Source of the DNA: Amborella trichopoda
Lineage: Eukaryota; Streptophyta; Magnoliopsida; Amborellales; Amborellaceae
Assembly: GCF_000471905.2 (NCBI RefSeq)
Contig: NW_006500104.1
Coordinates: 1,969,949-2,033,948, forward strand
Reading direction: 5' to 3'
Length of the DNA: 64,000 nucleotides
Of this stretch, positions 22,786-33,349 are shown piece by piece. The notes under the pieces were generated by a model, which was given only the letters and a program-made list of their open reading frames with translations, did not search any database and was not told where the DNA came from. The position numbers and the translations under genes are program-made. The stretch's first letter is position 1; the number at the start of each line of letters is the position of its first letter.

Positions 22786-24502
22786 TAAACTATCAAACCT
22801 CCCTTTAAATTTTGTTAAGAGAAAAGTTCACGCATGTCCCCCATGATTTTTGTTATTATAAAAATACCCTCTAAAATTAAAATTTTTATATTTATACCCA
22901 ATCTATTGTATTTTTCTTATTTGTTCCATAATTGCCATTTGAAAATTATTTGCAATTTTTGGATCTTCATCCAAAATTTCATTTGCCCCATTTGTTTGCA
23001 ATTTTTGGCCAGAAATAGGACCATACGCATTTTTGGACTTTCAAAATCTGGATTTTTTTATTTATTTTGGGATTTTGAAAATTTGGAAATGCTCATGGAA
23101 AAAATTATTCTTGTTTCAAGAGAACCTTTTGATTCTCATAATCCGAAAATTAATTGATTTTTAGATTTTAAAATTATGAAATCATGGAGATTGTTTTCAT
23201 GGCCATTTTTGGATTTTCAAAATCCGAAAATCTTGAAATTTTTGGATTTTGGAATTCCAAGAATGCGCGTGGAAAGAAATCCGAATTGTGGGCTTTAGGT
23301 CATTTGAAAAAGATTATACACAAACGGCTATGAATGTTATAACAAAAAATATTTAGGTAAAATTTAAATAAAATGAATTAAAAGAGATATTTGCATAATT
23401 TACACTTATTTTAATTACAATTTCCACTAATTCTTGCTAAATTGAAATTCAAGCTCCGCTTATGGAAAGTGCGCTCTCCCCTAAGCATGGGATAACGAAA
23501 TAGCCATCTTGGTGCTATAACAAACAATTGAACCCTGATTATGTTGCATGTGTTATAGAGATTGTATACCAGGAGACTATTTATCTTTGGTTCAAGTAAT
23601 CCTAACCATTAAAAGTTATACAATAATGGCTGCACCATGATCACCAATGAGTGGTGGTCCTTAAACAATCATGGCTTATTATTTCACACCCATCAACAAT
23701 GATTTTAGAGCATTCCAATTAAAGATGAAAATTAAACACTGGTTGTAGCAATGTTCACAAACTTGTCCAAGTCACTCGGATTTAGCCCCTTGCTGAGTAG
23801 AGTACCCAAGTACAATTCGGGTTTATTAAAATAAATAAATGATAGAAAAATTGTATTAAATGGTGGAACCTATACATACATATTTACATGTAATTTGGAT
23901 ATTTTATATAATGATATATGAAATTTTCAGGCCTTGTGCCTGTTTTTATATTTTCCTCTTTTGGATTTTTAGAAAATGTTTGTAGAATTTAAGTGATTGT
24001 AAATCCATGTTTTATAATTTTTTCCAGTTTATTTATTTTTTGTGTTGTTTTTTGTTTATTTGATTTTCACATTTTTATTTAATCTCAATATATATATTTT
24101 TAAAATTTTTTAGAGCCTCTGGCCTTACACTACTTAAGTGAAAGCACTTGGACTAGCCCGAGCAACTCAGCTCAAGCCAAGGCGGAGTTCGAAGCCTAAG
24201 TTGAGTTTCCAAATATTGATCTAGACAATTTGATTATTAGCCACACAGTAAAGAATTTCAAACCTATGAATTACAAAATACATGTAACCAGTGATAAAAA
24301 AGACACATCTGAAAAATCTGGATATTTGAAAAGCCATTAGTTCCTTTATACATAATTTTGAAATCTCGAATATTCAAAAATTTAGTTTTTTTGTCACAGG
24401 AAATTTACAGATAAATCTTATTGTATTTTTTATATTTAAAAATAGTCCAATATATTCTATATTTTACAATCAAATCCTATATTTCAATAACATAAAATGT
24501 AC
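22786..24502. other. No recognisable gene
   Basis: 22980-23290 is dense in TTTTGGATTTTCAAAATCCG words in both orientations, so it can fold on itself. 23750-24215 has GC-richer ends (CAAGTCACTCGG; GAGCAACTCAGCTCAAGCC) around an AT-rich centre, like an old non-autonomous transposon, but I could not pair the ends. A similar design is at 44940-45540. Confidence 0.4.
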
Positions 24503-24511
24503 TTTAATTTT
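24503..24511. repeat. Target site duplication of MITE copy 2 (left)
   Basis: TTTAATTTT, repeated exactly at 24933-24941. Confidence 0.88.
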
Positions 24512-24932
24512 GGGTGCAGTTTGTATAGAGCTGAGGCTCTAAATAAGCAATCAAATTAGGGCCCACCTTCAAATGGTGTTGAGAAATGTGGTTTCCATAC
24601 TAATAATCTTTGTGATAGTCTTAAAATATATTTTTATACGTACTTATGAAATTTAAAGCTTAAAAAATAGTGTCTACTTACGGTATGAAATTTAAAGCTT
24701 AAAAAATAGTATAGATTGAGTAGATCTATAAAAACTTGAAAATCTTGAAAATTGATGGTCCAAAAGTGCGATACAAGATGCACTATTTCAAAACTTGAAA
24801 TCCATTTTTTTCCTCATGTCTAGATGATCAATTTGAGGATATTTTGGCATCAAAACAACCTCTTCTAGCAAAATTTTTGAGGTAGGCTCTAATTTGAATG
24901 TTTTGAGCCTTGGTTCTATATAAACATTTTCC
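24512..24932. mobile_element. Mutator-type MITE, copy 2 (GAGCC subtype), in the RPL7A upstream region
   Basis: 421 bp. The left end reads GGGTGCAGTTTGTATAGAGC and the reverse complement of the right end GGAAAATGTTTATATAGAAC. The inverted similarity goes about 50 bp inward (AATCAAATTAG against ATTCAAATTAG). Both sides carry TTTAATTTT, a perfect 9-bp duplication, which places the family with Mutator-type elements. Non-coding. It lies about 310 bp before the ribosomal protein start codon. Confidence 0.9.
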
Positions 24933-25153
24933 TTTAATTTTATCCAAAGTACATTAGTTTTTAAATAAAAAAACTAGTTTTCATCCGGCCCCTACATTGG
25001 ATCATCTAAAACTCCTAGGCTTTTCTATAGAAAAGTCCATCTAACAAAGCTTAGGAAAGATATGCCTCATTCAGCAACGGCATGGATCTTATCGTACACC
25101 ATGGGTTGTTCCCAACTTCATATCTGGTCCGTCCAAGCGCTTATTGAACCCCC

Positions 25154-25160
25154 ATATAAG
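25154..25160 (+). promoter_or_regulatory. Candidate TATA box of the L7a gene
   Basis: ATATAAG about 85 bp upstream of the start codon. This leaves room for a short leader, as is usual for ribosomal protein genes. Confidence 0.4.
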
Positions 25161-25240
25161 TTGCAAAGATTAAAACCCCTTATTTGACGAAGGGGCCAGT
25201 ATCGGAGGACTCTACTCGCCGTGGTCTCTGGCATCAACAA

Positions 25241-28200
25241 ATGGTACGTCCTCTGAAACCCTAGTTTCATTAAAAAGCTAAAAATGGTTTCTCTCTCCGT
25301 TGAAATGGATTCTAGGGTTCCATTAAAACCCGAGAAATGGTGTCTCTCTCCTCGTTGAAGTGGTTTCTATTGTTTGTCCTAAAACCCATAGAACAAGTTT
25401 GGCTTTCCTCTTTTTTCCTTTTTTAATGTTCTTTCGCATCAGCAGTTCAATCAAGGCTCCCCCAATTCCATCAAAGCCCTACGTTTTATCCTTTTCTCTA
25501 AGTATCTGCAGAAATGGCTTATATTTGCCATAGAAACCCTAGAACTGGTTTCTCTTCCATCTTCTGTTGGACCAGTAATTTGCTCTGGAAAGTCTAAATT
25601 ACTTTACCCAAGAAAATCTTGTATTATACTATGCATTGGCATTAGAGTCGGATGTTAGTTTCGATGTGCATATTAAACGAATTGTCCCCAGAATATATCC
25701 TCTTGCGCTGTTTATTTTAGTGGTCATGTAGTTATGTCGATTTTGTCTTACTCACCTAGAACCAGTTTGCATAGAGAGAGATTTCACTCGTGGTACGTGG
25801 GCATTGTGTTGCTTATTATCATAAGTATTCATTTTTTATCTGGGATATAGATTTCTTCTGTTGGTTTCACTGCTTGGCCTTTGTTTGATGTGTTTTGCTT
25901 GATAAGTATATCATGCGCATTCATTGATCTGCTAATTACGAAAACACCATTATATATTGGAAGCTTTAATTTATTTTTTAATTATTAGCTTCATTTTGAC
26001 CGAGAAATATCAATTTTACAACACAACAGTTGCTGGATCCATTTTCCTTGAATTATAATTTCCTTGGATTATAATTTTGCTCCTCTAGCTTATTGATTCC
26101 CCATAGCTTATCTCATTTTTTACCAAAATTATTATGTTCATGAATTCCATTCATCATAGAAACATCTCACATTTATTTATCGTTTTGATTGATAGATTAA
26201 CATGCAAGGTGAGATGTATACATCTCATATCAAGTTCCAGTAATGATAAGAGTTGTTTCATGTACCTGATATTTGTTTGATCTGAAAAGGGCATATGCTG
26301 ATGCTGTTCTGGACCAATTTTATCAGAAAATGTTTGTAACTTTGGCTTTTTTTCTGAGGAACTTCTGATTGGATTATTGTGTTTTCCATAGTGTTGCTGA
26401 CAAAAAAAAAATCAACTTGCAACCTTTGCCAGGAATGAGCTATTATTGATTGATGTTAGATGACCCAAATTATTATTTATGGTAATCGCTATAGATTTAT
26501 TGTCTCTGTCTAAGGTGTTTCATTGTCCTGATTCGAATGAGTTATGAGCATTTCTAAGGTCAGTGTAAGTTTAGTCTTCTGGGCTCGTAGTTTACTCATC
26601 GTCCTACAATTTGGATCTAGTATCGATTAACTATGAGTAGTGTTTTAGAAGTCCATTAGAATTTTTTCTCTGATTTCCCCTAAGTATCCATCGATTTATT
26701 CTATGTTCCCTCACGTATTTGTGCAGCTTTCCCAATTTTAACATGACTTATTCCTGAGTGAATTCCTTTTGTTTCCCTTGGTCACACATTATATTCTTGT
26801 TATCTCTGTAATTTTTGTCAACTTTAGGTTGTCATTGTTTCTAATTCTTTCTTTCTATGACCCTTGATCGTCTAAGGGGTTGTACTGATTGCCATTTGGT
26901 GGGCTGGTTGTGTTGTTCCCTTGACCTTGGGTTCTGGGTGATGAACTAGGCATAAGTGAGATTGTTTGTTTAGGGTGGGTTTCCTTCTTGTATGGTCATA
27001 GATTGACCAAGATGTACATTTTCTTGGAGTGAGACCTATATACTGACATAAAAGTGCATGCGATCCAATACTGTTTGTAATAATTTTGTCCAATTTTCTT
27101 CTAATCTTATAGCAATACATGCTATCAATTAAAAACATTTAGAGAGATTTTGAAACATTGGCTTCTGTATCATCTGCATTATTAATGCTCTTGGCTTTGG
27201 GCAATTTGTTAATTTGGAGTGCCATTTGTTATATCATGATTTCAAATAATGGCAGATAGTGTGCTAGCTGTTAATTATTCGGTTCACACTGTGGAGTTCC
27301 TTTTAGTTACACATTCATTGTGAACTTACATAGTTGTAAAATATATGTAATTTTGAAACTTATGTATGTGCACGAGTTGTCGTTACTGTTGCCTGAACAA
27401 GGTGCGTTTCTTGCTCATTCTCCTCTGTTTATCTTTCAGGCCCCTAAAAGAGGTGGAAAGGCACCTGCACGAGCCAAGAAGAAGGCTGTAAGTAGTAAAT
27501 CTCCATTTTGGCTCTAGTTGGTCAAATAATGGCTTATGCTTCTTCTCATTTGAGCATTTTCCTCTCAGTTTTATTCTCCATTAAATTTCAAAACATGTAT
27601 TTCTAGCACGAGGAAGTTATAATTTAGGATTTTATGTTCACTTTAACAGGAGAAGGTTGTGAATCCCTTATTCGAAAAGCGTCCTAAGCAATTTGGGATT
27701 GGGGGAGCTTTACCTCCAAAAAGGGATTTGCATAGATTTGTGAAATGGCCAAAGGTCATACGCATTCAAAGGCAGAGGAGGATCCTTAAGCAGCGTTTGA
27801 AGGTTCCTCCTGCTCTGAATCAGTTCACCAAAACATTGGACAAGAACCTTGGTAACATTTCTCATATAACACTGAATGGTTTCTTTAGGTATTGATTATT
27901 CAATCTTACTGAAATTTATGCTGATCTTTTGTTGGCACCCCCGTGTTGCCTGTATTCCATAGCTTCCATTGAAAGGGTCTCAAATTTTCCTTATTTGGCA
28001 TATAAAAGCTTTTTTGTTTTGTACATTTGAATAGGCCCAGACGATTGGTTTGTGTCCCTTAAATTGACTTCCTTTTCTCCTGCAGCAACAAATCTTTTCA
28101 AGATGCTTCTTAAGTACCGACCTGAAGATAAGGCAGAGAAAAAGGAAAGGCTTTTGAAAAGGGCTCAGGCAGAGGCAGAAGGGAAGACTGTTGAATCAAA

Positions 28201-31200
28201 GAAGCCCATTGTCGTCAAGTATGGTCTCAATCATGTTACATACCTTATTGAGCAGGTGAAACTAATGATTTTTCATACTTGTTCTCTCTCTCTCTCTCTC
28301 TCTCTCTCTTCCCCCTTTTGGTTTTTGACTTTGCTATCTTTGGTCAGCTTTTTTTATGACTGCTCTCTATATTTCAACTTACTTTTTAATAAAGGTTTAT
28401 TATCCACAAAGACAATTAATTTTATACCATTACCAACATATTTAGAATGACAAATTAATATTTGTATAGACAATTATTTCTGTAACTTTTGTAGTTTCTA
28501 GTAAAGCAGTTTTGCTTGGTTTATCTAGGTTGGTTGCTGCATTTGGCTATGCGATACTTAAGATCCAATGGTAGCCTTTTTTTTATGTGAATTTTCATGT
28601 ATCGACTTCTGAGGCACTCCAAGCCTGTGGTTTGCTTCTGACTGCTGTGCTATGCTTGCGGTCTTCTGTGAATATTTATGCATGTGTTGTATAGTATGTT
28701 TTGTTTGGATGCATCTGCCATCACTAACTATCCACTGTTATAATAAAAACACTCACTATAAAGATTTATTTGTTGTTAGGCACTGACCCTTGTAAAATTA
28801 TTTCTGTTTTAGTCTTTTGGAATCCAATCTGGTCATAATGGTGTTTTTTACGTTGCTTAATATAACTTTGTCCTTTTCTGGTTCGGGAGGGAGTGATGGA
28901 AAAGCTCTCTCTCTCTTTCACACACACACACACACAAGCTCTTCCAACTCGAAAGTCAGAATCTCCCTATAAAAACCAGATCCCCTTCAAACCTACAGTT
29001 GGAATCTCCTCAGAAAACAGGCCCAGGATTCCATTTCTACTGAGGTCCCAAGTTAAGAAGAAAACCATTAGTATGGAGATTTTATGCAATTGGTATAATT
29101 TTTTCTCTAAAAAGCCAATTTTTTTGGAGTTTGAAGCCTAAGATTATGGAGTTTTTTTGAAAATTGTTTTTGGGAAAATCAAAATTGTTCATCTTATCTT
29201 GGAGTGAAGATTTAAAGTGAGAGAAACTAGAGAGAGGAAGGTTGGGGATGTGGAGAATGGAGCTTTGAAGGTTACAACCATGACCAATTTTCAATATGCA
29301 GAGATTTGGATCAGTTTACCAAACAGCCAACCAAATAACATCATATAGGGAATAAGGTACCTACCAAACAACTAAAATAATATTATGCAGATTAGATTAA
29401 TTGTGGAAAAAATACTCTACCCGTGATAAAATTAACTATAACAGACCTTTTATTCTACATTTATAATTGTTTTTAAGGCCACATGGTTATTCATAAATTC
29501 TTTTATATAGACCTTCCTTTTGGTTTATGGAACTTTTTTTATTCAGGATTGTAATGGCTTATGTGCTTGTGATTAATGGCAGTGCTCAATGTGCACTGTG
29601 CAGTAGAGGAAAAAGTGGTTTCAACCCCATTTCAAATAGAATGCTAACTGCCACTTATAAGTGGTGTTTTGCATTTCCATGCGAATGAGATTGCTTGCCC
29701 AGAATCAACTAGCTTCCACAACCAGCACGACTTACGCATTGCTCCCCATAATGGGTTCCGAAAGCATTCCCAAATGCAGCATTAGTATTTTAGGTTTTGC
29801 AGTATTTTGAAAGCAGCAAGTGGATTTAGTTTACTTTCATTATGTACTAGTTAGATTCATCATTGACTTACTTTCAAATAGATTGCAAACTCCCACTTAT
29901 TAGTGGTGTTGTGCATTTCCATGCGAATGAGATTGGGTGTCCCGAACCAACTAGCTTTGACCACCAACAGCATCCCATGCTCTGCTCCCCGGAATGGGTT
30001 CCAAAAGCATTTCCAAATGCAGCATTAGTATTTTAGTTTTTGTGCTATTCTGGGTGTAGCAAGTTGAATTAGTTATGTTCATCATAGATTAGTTAGATTC
30101 TTGGACTTACTTTCCATGTGTCGTTGATTTTAGATATTTGGTTTGGTTTGCTAGCTAACATCTTATATTTTGTGGTATTTAAACAGAACAAGGCTCAGCT
30201 TGTGATTATTGCTCATGATGTGGATCCCATCGAGCTTGTTGTTTGGTTGCCAGCTTTGTGCCGCAAAATGGAAATCCCTTACGCCATCGTAAAGGGGAAG
30301 GCTCGCTTGGGCACTGTGAGTTTCTCACTGATATCTTTTTAACTTCTACAAGTGATATGTGGTATATGGTGCACCATGGCGAATTGTCATCCATTGGGAA
30401 CTTGTGTTAATGTCTGTCAGTTATTGCGAATGACTGGTGGATACTCCTGTTGTGTACCATATACTATACGGTGTTGTGCAATCTTTCTCGTGTCATTCTT
30501 CTGTGACCTGTGGTTTATTTTGTAATGGAATGAGAAGAATGGTGTTCTCACTTGGATGACATTACTTGTTTTGATAGATTGTGCACAAGAAGACAGCTGC
30601 AGTCTTATGTTTGACCTCAGTGAAGAATGAGGATAAGTTGGATTTCAGCAAGATTGTGGAGGCAATCAAGGTATGGTTTGTTTGTTTTGTTTGTTTTTCT
30701 TTTTGTACTGATCAGATACTGATTTGTGGGCATGAAACTTTCAAGGAATAAGAAACTGTGAAACATTAGAGGGCAAATGACGTTGCGAGCATAGCTGGAG
30801 TTTGAAAATGATAATTAAATTGTCATACAATGATGACAAAGAAAATGAAAAATTATTAAAAAGCAAACACTGAATCTATATATACAAATATACACACATA
30901 AATATCCCCTCTGATTTACCCCAAAAAAAATATATACACACATATATGAAAAAATAATATGTAAGCCCATCGGCTTATTCTACAGCATGATCTGCTTTGA
31001 AAAGTGGGGATCTGGTAGATCCTAAATTTTGCACGTGTGTATATCTCATCTGAAGTGATTTAAAAATCTTTGTACTTGAATTTGCCCAAAAAGGAGTCAG
31101 AATGAGTGCCATTTTTGTTGAAATGCGGCCGTCCATTTGATTTACAGCGGATCTAGGCCTTCCATATTCCCTTTTTTTTAAGTGATAATTTTTTAAATAA

Positions 31201-31627
31201 GGACTGCAAAATTTTGTTGTGGAAAATCCCTTTAGCTTATAAGATTGTTGTTCCTTATAGAATATTTTCCTTTTGTGTGTGTGCATATATGTGTATGTGC
31301 ATGTGTTATGTGCATGTGCATCTGCATGTGTGTTTTGTGCATGTGCGTGTGTGTTTGTGAAAGAAGAATGGAGGGGGGGGAGAGGGTCTGCATTATGGTA
31401 GGGTGTCATTGGAAGAAAACAAATTAGCAGCATTTATAATCAGTTACATGTCGTCAGTAGTTGGATTCTATTTTCCGTGTTTTTTGGTTTTGCAGGCCAA
31501 TTTCAACGACAAGTATGATGAATACCGCAAGCGATGGGGTGGGGGCATCATGGGCTCCAAATCCTTGGCCAAGACCAAAGCTAGGGAGAGGCTCTTGGCC
31601 AAGGAAGCAGCTCAGAGAATGACTTGA
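25241..31627 (+). CDS. RPL7A: 60S ribosomal protein L7a (eL8), seven coding exons
   Basis: Structural protein of the large cytosolic ribosomal subunit; it binds rRNA through an L7Ae-type domain. Coding exons are 25241-25243, 27440-27487, 27650-27851, 28086-28255, 30187-30315, 30578-30670 and 31496-31627. All introns are GT/AG and the frame is complete: 777 bases, 258 residues, close to the length known from other plants. Exon 1 is only the ATG. Residues 2-17 are a basic tail (APKRGGKAP). Residues 18-84 hold [19 protein letters not shown] and [18 protein letters not shown]. The L7Ae domain (about 125-205) has [32 protein letters not shown] and [13 protein letters not shown]. The C terminus (216-258) has [10 protein letters not shown] and ends in AAQRMT. 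The start was chosen because ATG joined to GCC at 27440 gives the expected MAPK beginning. No frameshift or missing motif, so the gene is probably functional. Confidence 0.97.
25244..27439 (+). other. Intron 1 of RPL7A, directly after the ATG
   Basis: 2196 bp, from GTACGT to TTTCAG. Its start holds AAACCCTAG (25256-25264), and AAACCCTAG recurs near 25535. This is the telo-box type of element common near the start of plant ribosomal protein genes. An early, long, T-rich intron is often expression-enhancing in such genes. No other gene seen inside. Confidence 0.75.
28256..30186 (+). other. Intron 4 of RPL7A
   Basis: 1931 bp. It holds a CT microsatellite (28282-28309), a CT then CA run near 28905-28936, and the tandem duplication at 29633-30115. 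Open frames inside look random. Confidence 0.8.
29633..30115 (+). repeat. About 240-bp tandem duplication within intron 4
   Basis: 29633-29875 and 29876-30115 are alike. Best-kept words are TGCATTTCCATGCGAATGAG, AATGGGTTCC and CCAAATGCAGCATTAGTATT. Each copy starts with a near-palindrome, CCACTTATAAGTGG (CCACTTATTAGTGG in the second). Ribosomal protein introns can host snoRNAs, but I could not find convincing C/D or H/ACA boxes. Confidence 0.8.
31256..31380 (+). repeat. GT-rich microsatellite in intron 6
   Basis: Alternating TGTGTG and TGCATG words from about 31273 to 31355, then a G run at 31373-31380. Confidence 0.75.
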
Positions 31628-31940
31628 AGAAAGGGAGCATTTTGCTTCTGTAAATTTAGAGCAAGGAAGAGTGTTTGCTCTTTTCTTGTCACCCTGTTTC
31701 TTGGTTTTAGATTTTCTTGATTTCAATCTCATCATCATTTCATCAGCATCTTCGAGATTAGGTTTTTTGTGTTTTTGAGCATGAGCTGAATCAGGTATCT
31801 TCAACTTTGATTGTATCCGTGCCAGTTTTCCGTGGGAATATATTTTGCTACTTGATATGCCTTCTCTCTCTCTCTCGTTCTTTTTCGTTTTTGTGGATGT
31901 TTGCAATGCGATACTGATTTAATTTATTGAAAAAATAAAT
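31628..31940 (+). other. RPL7A 3' untranslated region with candidate poly(A) signal
   Basis: Follows the TGA at 31625-31627. An AATAAA is present at 31934-31939; T-rich tracts lie before it. The real cleavage site may be earlier, since plant signals are loose. Confidence 0.4.
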
Positions 31941-32342
31941 TCTGATTAGCAGGGTTATACAATTGCAGTGATTCTTTCAATGTTTGATACATGGGGTTGT
32001 TTGATACCTTGAAAATAATTCAGAATGTACATGCGGTTGTTTGATGGCTTGAAAATAATTCAGAATGTACATTGTTAATCTCTCCTCATATATAAGATGA
32101 ATGGCAATGTACTTGATATTGAATTGGCTATGCACATGGTGACACTAGATTTGCCACTTATATGCATGGTATTGTATGCTTTCTGTTCCGGTGTGTGAAA
32201 TTTTAAGAGACACCATGTTCTCCCTGTGCCCATTAAAGACTAACCAGCATACCAGCTTGGTGCACTGCTTGATATTGATGCTACTGACTGCTTAGACTTC
32301 AATATTTCAGGATTGATACTAAAGGTATTCAAAGTTAATTTT
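31941..32342. other. No recognisable gene
   Basis: Short direct repeat: GCTTGAAAATAATTCAGAAT or a near match at about 32009 and 32049. Nothing else seen. Confidence 0.5.
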
Positions 32343-33284
32343 GGGAAAATTATGGTTACGCCCTTGAAATATACTTGGTAGACATTCAATTACTCAATAT
32401 TTTTCATATCAAACTCTTAATCTAATTTTTTTTTTTTTTACCCCCGTAAATGAAAGAGGTGTAATTTTTATGATGAAACTATCCTTTTTAGTACACGTAC
32501 CCTCGTTTTTTATGATTCTTTTTTAGTTTTTTTAGGAGTATATTGCTTGTAGTTTTTGTACGCTTTTTTCTCATTGGGGAATTCTTGATGGAATTTGTTG
32601 TTAAATCAAGAATATTAATTTGCTCCCATTGTTAATGCATTCATCTTTAAATCAAAATTCAATAATATTAAGTTAGTGAAGAAATAAAGTTATAGGGAAG
32701 AAGTTTTTTTGAAAAGCTTTTTTGAAAAACAGATAAAATACGGATTTAAATCAGCTCCATTAAAAAGTCGTGATTTTTTTAAGATCTTTTGAAAAAATTG
32801 GAGTTCTAAATGTATTTCAAAAAATCAGATTTTTTTTTGAAAAAATCGTGTTTTAATAAGAGACTTGCTAACCATGGTTTTAACAAGTAATGGAGGGTTG
32901 CAAAGGTAGTTTAGTATTTAACATATGGGAAAGTAGAAAATGAAACAATTTACTTTTTATACAAGGTGGTTACATTAATCTTGACTATTGGATGTGAAAT
33001 TGGGTTGTTGTAATTATTCCGTTGATCAAAGCTCAAACTCCAAAAGAACTTTTTTCGAACTTTGTGACATATTTAAGTTATCCAATTTTACATGAAATGG
33101 TTATAAAGAATTGTGATCAGCCTGTATCAAAGGTAAATGATTTCATTGTATACAATCTCTTGACATATTAACTTTTTGATTAGGGGGTAAAAGCAAAGAA
33201 AAACCAATAATTGTGTGAGATATGAAACTATTAAGGGGTTGGAGGTATATAAATTATATTTCAGAGGGTATCCATAATTTTCCC
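32343..33284. mobile_element. Non-autonomous element with GGGAAAATTATGG ends
   Basis: 942 bp. The left end reads GGGAAAATTATGGTTACGCC, and the reverse complement of the right end GGGAAAATTATGGATACCCT. Pairing goes on through TGAAATATA. Such ends are typical of MULE-type elements, but the 9-base flanks (GTTAATTTT and TTGTGGCTA) do not match, so the superfamily is uncertain. No coding sequence. The end sequence is not that of the large MULE at 2478-11220. Confidence 0.7.
32935..33080. repeat. Dispersed repeat, inverted relative to 48313-48440
   Basis: The reverse complement contains CACATCCAATAGTCAAGATT and CAAAGTTCGA in the same order as 48313-48440 (CATATCCAATAGTCAAGATT; CAAAGTTCGA). It lies inside the element at 32343-33284. 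Confidence 0.65.
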
Positions 33285-33349
33285 TTGTGGCTATTAGCGC
33301 ATCTAAGTGCTATCTTTTAAGTAATCCTTACCACTAAAATGTTCATTGT

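Noticed and set aside
29633-30115. Definite snoRNA genes in the L7a intron
   Set aside because: No clear C/D or H/ACA box set with closing stems; kept only as a repeat and a question.
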